Source: CAZDEK01 sp964504625 (lineage in GTDB: Bacteria; Patescibacteriota; Saccharimonadia; CAILAD01; GCA-016700035). From it: 9,830 bases of DNA. The notes beneath the pieces are model-generated. The model was not told the origin of the DNA. It worked only from the letters and a program-made list of their open reading frames with translations, and did not search any database. Shown here one piece after another: positions 7,356-9,830 of the stretch. Each line of letters opens with the position of its first letter. Position 1 is the first letter of the stretch. The position numbers and the translations under genes are program-made. The stretch covers positions 1 through 9,830 of the forward strand of contig CAZDEK010000028.1 in assembly GCA_964504625.1 (NCBI GenBank), in the 5' to 3' direction.

Positions 7356-7361
7356 ATTATA
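7356..7361 (-). promoter_or_regulatory. -10 box TATAAT for the small membrane-protein gene (leaderless)
   Basis: GGGTATAAT is followed by GAGCAT and then the ATG at 7349. With the usual 6-7 nt from the -10 box to the start site, transcription would begin on the A of the ATG. This is the closest match of the three such boxes in the window. A -35 element is not apparent. Confidence 0.55.
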
Positions 7362-7395
7362 CCCGGGCCGGCCTGATCGTAGCTACCGGCCCGAG
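7362..7395 (-). other. GC-rich hairpin across the helicase stop codon, touching the next promoter
   Basis: The minus-strand arms CTCGGGCCGG and CCGGCCCGGG pair over 10 bp (one G-T wobble) around a 14-nt loop. The loop contains the helicase stop TAG (7383-7385). No T-tract follows; the next bases are the TATAAT box of the following gene. It could be a weak terminator, an mRNA 3'-end stabiliser, or a structure that separates the two transcripts. Confidence 0.45.
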
Positions 7396-8588
7396 ACGAA
7401 CGTGTAGGCGTGGCCAATTTTGCCAGCCCGACCTGCGCGTCCGATACGGTGAATATAATCATCGTATACACGGGGTACTGAGTAGTTCACGACATGTGTT
7501 ACATCAGCTACATCGATACCACGGGCAGCCACATCAGTCGCGACCAGCACGTCAACATCATTGTGCTTAAAAGCCTTAAGGGCACGATGTCGCTGCGATT
7601 GCGACTTGCCACCGTGAATGATCTCAGCTGTCACATCACGATGTTTTAGCGAGCGCTGCAGATGATCAACTGCCCGTTGTGTCTCCTCGAAGACAATCAC
7701 TTTTTTAACTTCTGGCTGTTCGAGCAACTCTACGAGCTTTTCAAACTTTTCGGTTGATGAGCCGTAGCGTATGACATCCTGATGCACATTTTCACTGGCC
7801 GAACTAGCTTGTAGCGTGATCGTTACCGGATCCTGCGTGAAGGTATCGATGAGTCGGCGGACGCGCGCATCGATGGTTGCCGAGAAGAAGAATGACTGGC
7901 GCTGCGGATTAACATGCTCGAGGATCGAAGTCACATCATTCACGAAGCCCATGTCAAGCATACGATCCACTTCATCAAGGACGATAATCGAGCAATCATG
8001 CAGCTTCAACGACTTGCGCTGAATATGATCACGGATACGACCAGGCGTGCCAATGATGAGCCGTGGGCGGCGGCGCAAGGCTTGCAACTGACGATCAATA
8101 CCCATGCCGCCGATCAGTAGCGCGCTGGAGAAAATCTTGCCGCCACTGAGGTCTTTGCACTCAGTCTCGATTTGCATGGCTAGCTCACGGGTCGGGGCAA
8201 TGATGAGGCCTTTGGCGGACGGATCTTCGAGCAGTTTCTGCAAGATTGGTAATGCAAAAGCAGCCGTCTTGCCGGTACCGGTGCTGGCGATGCCGATAAT
8301 GTCGCGACCTTCGAGGGCCGGCGGGATACTTTGATCCTGGATCGGCGATGGCTGCTGATAGCCTTTGCGCTGGAGATTAGAGAGTAACTGCGGTGCGAGC
8401 GCAAAGTCGGCAAAACTGTTATGAGGCTCGTAGGGCTTTTCCTCGACGAGCGTTGCGGCGCGGACAAACCGCTCAGGGTTAATAGTTTCGACGCGGCCGC
8501 CCTTCGATGAACGGGCAGGACGCGATGAGCCGTAACGCGGACGGCGTGAGTACGCAGCCGACCGGCCACGCGAATAATATGAGGGCAT
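7383..8588 (-). CDS. DEAD-box ATP-dependent RNA helicase
   Basis: A 401-residue superfamily 2 helicase that unwinds or remodels RNA with ATP, probably in ribosome assembly, mRNA turnover or cold adaptation. All motifs are present: Q motif with Gln84 (SPIQDQSIP), I ASTGTGKT (101-108), Ia APTREL (131-136), Ib TPGR (181-184), II DEVD (205-208), III SAT (236-238), IV VIVFEET (297-303), V ATDVAARGID (350-359) and VI HRIGRAGRAG (380-389). Motif II reads DEVD instead of DEAD, a tolerated variant. The N-terminal 35 residues are rich in Arg, Ser, Tyr and Gly (SRGRSAAYSRRPRYG), probably a disordered RNA-binding tail; the protein stops 12 residues after motif VI. I chose the ATG at 8588 because GAAGGAT sits 8 nt upstream; the longer in-frame start at 8645 would read through that site. 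RhlE-like by general form, but I do not assign a symbol. Confidence 0.95.
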   Translation of the reverse strand: MPSYYSRGRSAAYSRRPRYGSSRPARSSKGGRVETINPERFVRAATLVEEKPYEPHNSFADFALAPQLLSNLQRKGYQQPSPIQDQSIPPALEGRDIIGIASTGTGKTAAFALPILQKLLEDPSAKGLIIAPTRELAMQIETECKDLSGGKIFSSALLIGGMGIDRQLQALRRRPRLIIGTPGRIRDHIQRKSLKLHDCSIIVLDEVDRMLDMGFVNDVTSILEHVNPQRQSFFFSATIDARVRRLIDTFTQDPVTITLQASSASENVHQDVIRYGSSTEKFEKLVELLEQPEVKKVIVFEETQRAVDHLQRSLKHRDVTAEIIHGGKSQSQRHRALKAFKHNDVDVLVATDVAARGIDVADVTHVVNYSVPRVYDDYIHRIGRAGRAGKIGHAYTFVSGR

Positions 8589-8596
8589 ACAAAAAG

Positions 8597-8603
8597 ATCC
8601 TTC
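8597..8603 (-). promoter_or_regulatory. Shine-Dalgarno GAAGGAT that sets the helicase start
   Basis: GAAGGAT lies 8 nt before the ATG at 8588, the best ribosome-binding site in the window. It decides against an in-frame ATG at 8645, which would add 19 residues unlike the Arg/Gly-rich helicase tail. Confidence 0.75.
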
Positions 8604-8756
8604 GTAAAAGTTATGTGATGGGTTGCCAAATGACAACGAGCACATACTTCAACTCGGGATCATACAACAACTATGCTAAACACGTTACCACAGATAGCAT
8701 AAGAATTCAATGTTTGGTTATGGGAGTCGCGGGAGATACCCCTTCCCAATAGAAGA
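8604..8756 (-). promoter_or_regulatory. Helicase upstream region; promoter not clearly placed
   Basis: About 150 nt between the terminator of the unknown gene and the helicase ribosome-binding site. It should contain the helicase promoter and leader. A TATGAT at 8659-8664 (5 of 6 to consensus) is the best -10 candidate and would give a leader of about 60-65 nt, but no matching -35 is seen. A TTGTCA followed 17 nt later by TAACTT is a weaker alternative closer to the gene. Unlike the leaderless genes, no GGGTATAAT box stands next to the ATG. Confidence 0.3.
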
Positions 8757-8782
8757 GACCCCCTCCGTCATCGGAGGGGGTC
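8757..8782 (-). terminator. Intrinsic terminator of the unknown gene at 8768-9427
   Basis: A perfect 11-bp inverted repeat (GACCCCCTCCG and CGGAGGGGGTC on the minus strand) with a 4-nt loop, followed on that strand by the pyrimidine-rich TCTCTTCTATT. The stop TGA of the gene lies in the loop, so the terminator begins inside the coding region. Confidence 0.8.
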
Positions 8783-9427
8783 TGCGTCGGGATCACTCAG
8801 GTCGAGGCGCTCGAGGATTCGGCGGGCCCAGGTTTCGGGGTCGATCGATTCGATCTCCCAGTGCTGGAAGCCGTAGGTCCCGTCGGGACCTCGCTGGAGC
8901 CACGCTGATGGGGGTGTGGGAAGCGACACGACTGTGCCGTCGCGGTGGCCGTCGTGGATCGCCTGCCATCGAGCCTGGCAATCGTTGAGCAGCGCATCTG
9001 CTGCAACCGTGAACTCGATCTCAGTGGTGGGTATCGGGTACTCGTAGGTGCTGGCGACGCGCTGGGCGATGGTCTTGCCGAGTACTGCTTCGGCCTCGGC
9101 AAGTAGCTGCGGCTCCATGGCGTCAGGCAGACCGACGAACAGGTCACCGAGGACGAGGCCGTATTCGGCGGACTGATAGAAGATGAACGTCAAGCGGCCA
9201 GCTGCCAGCGAGACTGGGTAGAGTGAGCCGCGAACCTCGTCCGGCCAGTCGATGCCGACCCACAGGTTCGCCTCGAACTCGAGTGGCGGGTTGAGCGGGT
9301 ACGTCGTGGCGGGCTGCCACGAGACGGTGACGGTCAGCAAGGAGGACTCCTCTCCGTACCCCACCCCGATCATCGGGAGGGGGTTGAGAGGGAGTGCTGC
9401 TGCCGAGTGCCAGTCAGGCAGGGCCAT
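8768..9427 (-). CDS. Hypothetical protein, G+C-rich, possibly acquired
   Basis: A 219-residue soluble protein that I cannot assign to a family. It has no signal peptide or membrane helix. It is acidic and rich in Trp, Pro and Leu (for example LWVGIDWPDEVRGSLYP and FQHWEIESIDPETWA), with one cysteine near the C-terminal third. The C-terminal helix ARRILERLDLSDPDADPL ends the protein. The long open frame, strongly G+C-biased third positions, a good promoter and a terminator at its end all support a real gene. I chose the ATG at 9427 because a TTGACT/TATATA promoter would start transcription about 5 nt upstream. In-frame ATGs at 9487 and 9511 lie upstream of this promoter. The composition differs from the adjacent helicase, and it lies beside a recombinase remnant, so it is probably cargo of an old element. 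Confidence 0.6.
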   Translation of the reverse strand: MALPDWHSAAALPLNPLPMIGVGYGEESSLLTVTVSWQPATTYPLNPPLEFEANLWVGIDWPDEVRGSLYPVSLAAGRLTFIFYQSAEYGLVLGDLFVGLPDAMEPQLLAEAEAVLGKTIAQRVASTYEYPIPTTEIEFTVAADALLNDCQARWQAIHDGHRDGTVVSLPTPPSAWLQRGPDGTYGFQHWEIESIDPETWARRILERLDLSDPDADPLR

Positions 9428-9439
9428 CAAACAAGACAC

Positions 9440-9468
9440 TATATACCAGATAATCGTTGCGTAGTCAA
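9440..9468 (-). promoter_or_regulatory. Promoter of the unknown gene, TTGACT-17 nt-TATATA
   Basis: The -35 TTGACT (9463-9468) and -10 TATATA (9440-9445) are separated by exactly 17 nt, with TGG just before the -10 (extended -10). The -10 ends 12 nt before the ATG at 9427, so the mRNA leader would be about 5 nt, again almost leaderless. It is the only promoter in the window with both hexamers clear. Confidence 0.65.
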
Positions 9469-9476
9469 CGATTGAC
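9452..9476. promoter_or_regulatory. Overlapping dyads on the -35 region, probable operator
   Basis: AATCGTTG (9452-9459) and CAACGATT (9466-9473) form a perfect 8-bp inverted repeat with a 6-nt spacer. Overlapping it, GTCAACGATTGAC (9464-9476) is a second dyad, GTCAA-3 nt-TTGAC. Together they cover the -35 hexamer and part of the spacer of the promoter for the unknown gene, the expected place for a repressor. No regulator gene is visible nearby. Confidence 0.5.
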
Positions 9477-9547
9477 ACCCGTGGCATTCCCTCAGTCGAG
9501 CGTCGTAGCATCGACTCGCCCAGGGTGGCAGAGGGTCTGCAGCGTGA

Positions 9548-9775
9548 AGCGCCCTAAGTCTCGGCCGCGCATACCTGATTGCGAGTCCTGTGACTCGCCG
9601 AGTGCTGAACCGCACGATCTTCAGCGAACTCCTCGTGGACATTGGAGAGATCGCCGATGCCAGCCTCGCCGGGCCGTTCGCGTACCTGCTCGACGAGCAG
9701 TTCCTGGCCGACCTGAGCGAACAAATGAAGAACCCCCAGCGCTTCAAACGCGCCGAGGGTTCGATTAAGGACAAT
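9548..9775 (+). pseudogene. C-terminal remnant of a large serine recombinase (integrase)
   Basis: An open frame of 76 codons with G+C-rich third positions, starting just after an in-frame TGA (9545-9547) and with no proper start codon or ribosome-binding site. It reads SPVTRRVLNRTIFSELLVD, then LAGPFAYLLDEQFLADL. This matches the pattern I know from the C-terminal end of actinobacterial large serine recombinases (RRLFNQAxFExLxVD...ELAEPFATLL). The catalytic resolvase domain, the recombinase domain and the zinc ribbon are absent, so it cannot be functional. The frame stays open past 9775 into the tRNA gene and to the window edge (VELGRLELPTSC...), as often seen when an integrase gene borders its tRNA target. 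It is the only plus-strand coding sequence in the window. What is seen is the frame and the motif; the family call is from memory. Confidence 0.6.
9731..9761 (-). terminator. Hairpin downstream of tRNA-Ala, probable terminator
   Basis: Minus-strand arms AACCCTCGGCGC and GCGCTGGGGGTT pair over 12 bp with two G-T wobbles around a 7-nt loop, followed by TCTTCATTTGTT. It begins 15 nt after the tRNA 3' end and should stop tRNA transcription. It lies inside the coding part of the recombinase remnant on the other strand. Confidence 0.5.
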
Positions 9776-9776
9776 T

Positions 9777-9830
9777 TGGTGGAGCTAGGGAGACTCGAAC
9801 TCCCGACCTCTTGCATGCCATGCAAGCGCT
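9777..9830 (-). tRNA. tRNA-Ala (anticodon GGC), 5' part beyond the window
   Basis: The 3' portion of a tRNA is clear on the minus strand. It has anticodon stem CTTGC/GCAAG with loop ATGGCAT (anticodon GGC at 9817-9819), variable region AGGTC, T arm GGGAG-TTCGAGT-CTCCC, acceptor 3' strand TAGCTCC, discriminator A and an encoded CCA. The D arm and acceptor 5' strand lie past the right edge. The gene reads GCC (and GCU by wobble) alanine codons. Confidence 0.93.

Larger units (their letters stand above)
8757..9776. mobile_element. Probable remnant of an integrative element at the tRNA-Ala 3' end
   Basis: This stretch is richer in G+C than the neighbouring genes: lines I counted gave about 62-68%, against roughly 43-62% for lines sampled elsewhere. 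It directly abuts the 3' end of a tRNA-Ala gene, a common target of site-specific recombinases. It carries a C-terminal serine recombinase fragment pointing at the tRNA, plus one unknown gene with its own promoter and terminator. No second copy of the tRNA 3' end was found to mark the far boundary, so the left limit is set only by the terminator and the change in composition. Large serine recombinases of this type are common in Actinobacteria, the usual hosts of Saccharibacteria; transfer from such a host is inference. Confidence 0.45.

Noticed and set aside
8180..8629. A 149-codon minus-strand frame inside the helicase
   Set aside because: It is a second frame of the helicase gene, whose motifs are complete in the main frame.
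9428..9511. Upstream starts at 9487 and 9511 for the unknown gene
   Set aside because: They lie upstream of a clear promoter, and the GAGGGA before 9487 is too close to the ATG to act as a normal ribosome-binding site.
8583..9540. A second copy of the tRNA-Ala 3' end as far attachment site
   Set aside because: I looked for the T-arm and acceptor sequence in the patch and upstream of the helicase and found no convincing repeat; it may lie outside the window or be lost.
9439..9825. A 128-codon minus-strand frame across the tRNA and recombinase region, and a 103-codon plus-strand frame at 9457-9768
   Set aside because: The first runs through the sense strand of the tRNA gene; the second is out of frame with the recombinase motif. 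Both have composition expected of shadows.
1..9830. TGA recoding as in Gracilibacteria
   Set aside because: TGA occurs as the terminal codon of several well-matched genes (ddl, mur ligase, surface protein, methyltransferase) and not inside them.
1..9830. CRISPR array, toxin-antitoxin pair or intact transposase
   Set aside because: No regularly spaced repeats, no small overlapping toxin-like gene pair and no transposase motifs were seen.

Overview
The window looks like chromosomal DNA of a Candidate Phyla Radiation bacterium, most probably Saccharibacteria (TM7). Three things point there: a short-N-terminus MurF-type ligase of the CPR kind, a DEAD-box helicase with a basic Arg/Gly N-terminal tail of the kind I associate with Saccharibacteria, and tightly packed single-strand genes. 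TGA is used only as a stop, which argues against the TGA-recoding Gracilibacteria/Absconditabacteria. The assignment rests on recognising protein families by eye, without any search.

Layout: every intact gene is on the minus strand, so the order of transcription runs from right to left. Starting at the right edge there is a partial tRNA-Ala(GGC) (9777-9830, cut by the window edge). Next to it is a visibly G+C-richer patch (about 8757-9776). The patch holds a plus-strand C-terminal remnant of a large serine recombinase and a divergent unknown gene (8768-9427) with its own promoter, dyad operator and terminator. It looks like the remains of an integrative element at the tRNA 3' end.

Then come the DEAD-box RNA helicase (7383-8588), a small two-helix membrane protein (6990-7349), D-alanine--D-alanine ligase ddl (5920-6969), a MurF-type ligase (4627-5910), a C39-like cysteine peptidase (4010-4624), a membrane-anchored, cysteine-containing surface protein (2410-3957), a SAM-dependent methyltransferase (1736-2413), and the N-terminal two thirds of leucyl-tRNA synthetase leuS (1-1714, cut by the left edge).

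How they work together: Ddl makes D-Ala-D-Ala and the adjacent MurF-type ligase joins it to the UDP-MurNAc-peptide, so the centre of the window is a peptidoglycan-precursor unit. The C39-like peptidase, surface protein and methyltransferase follow with gaps of 2 nt, 52 nt and a 4-nt ATGA overlap, so they are probably co-expressed with cell-wall synthesis. Two kinds of gene start are visible. Three genes (leuS, the small membrane protein, ddl) have a GGGTATA(A/C)T box ending only 6-8 nt before the ATG, which predicts leaderless mRNAs. Others (helicase, mur ligase, surface protein) have Shine-Dalgarno-like sequences.

No CRISPR array, rRNA or intact insertion sequence is visible, and no gene-free stretch exceeds 300 bases. 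The most unusual parts are the tRNA-linked foreign patch, the recurrent leaderless-promoter box, and the uncharacterised surface protein and C39-like peptidase in the cell-wall gene row.
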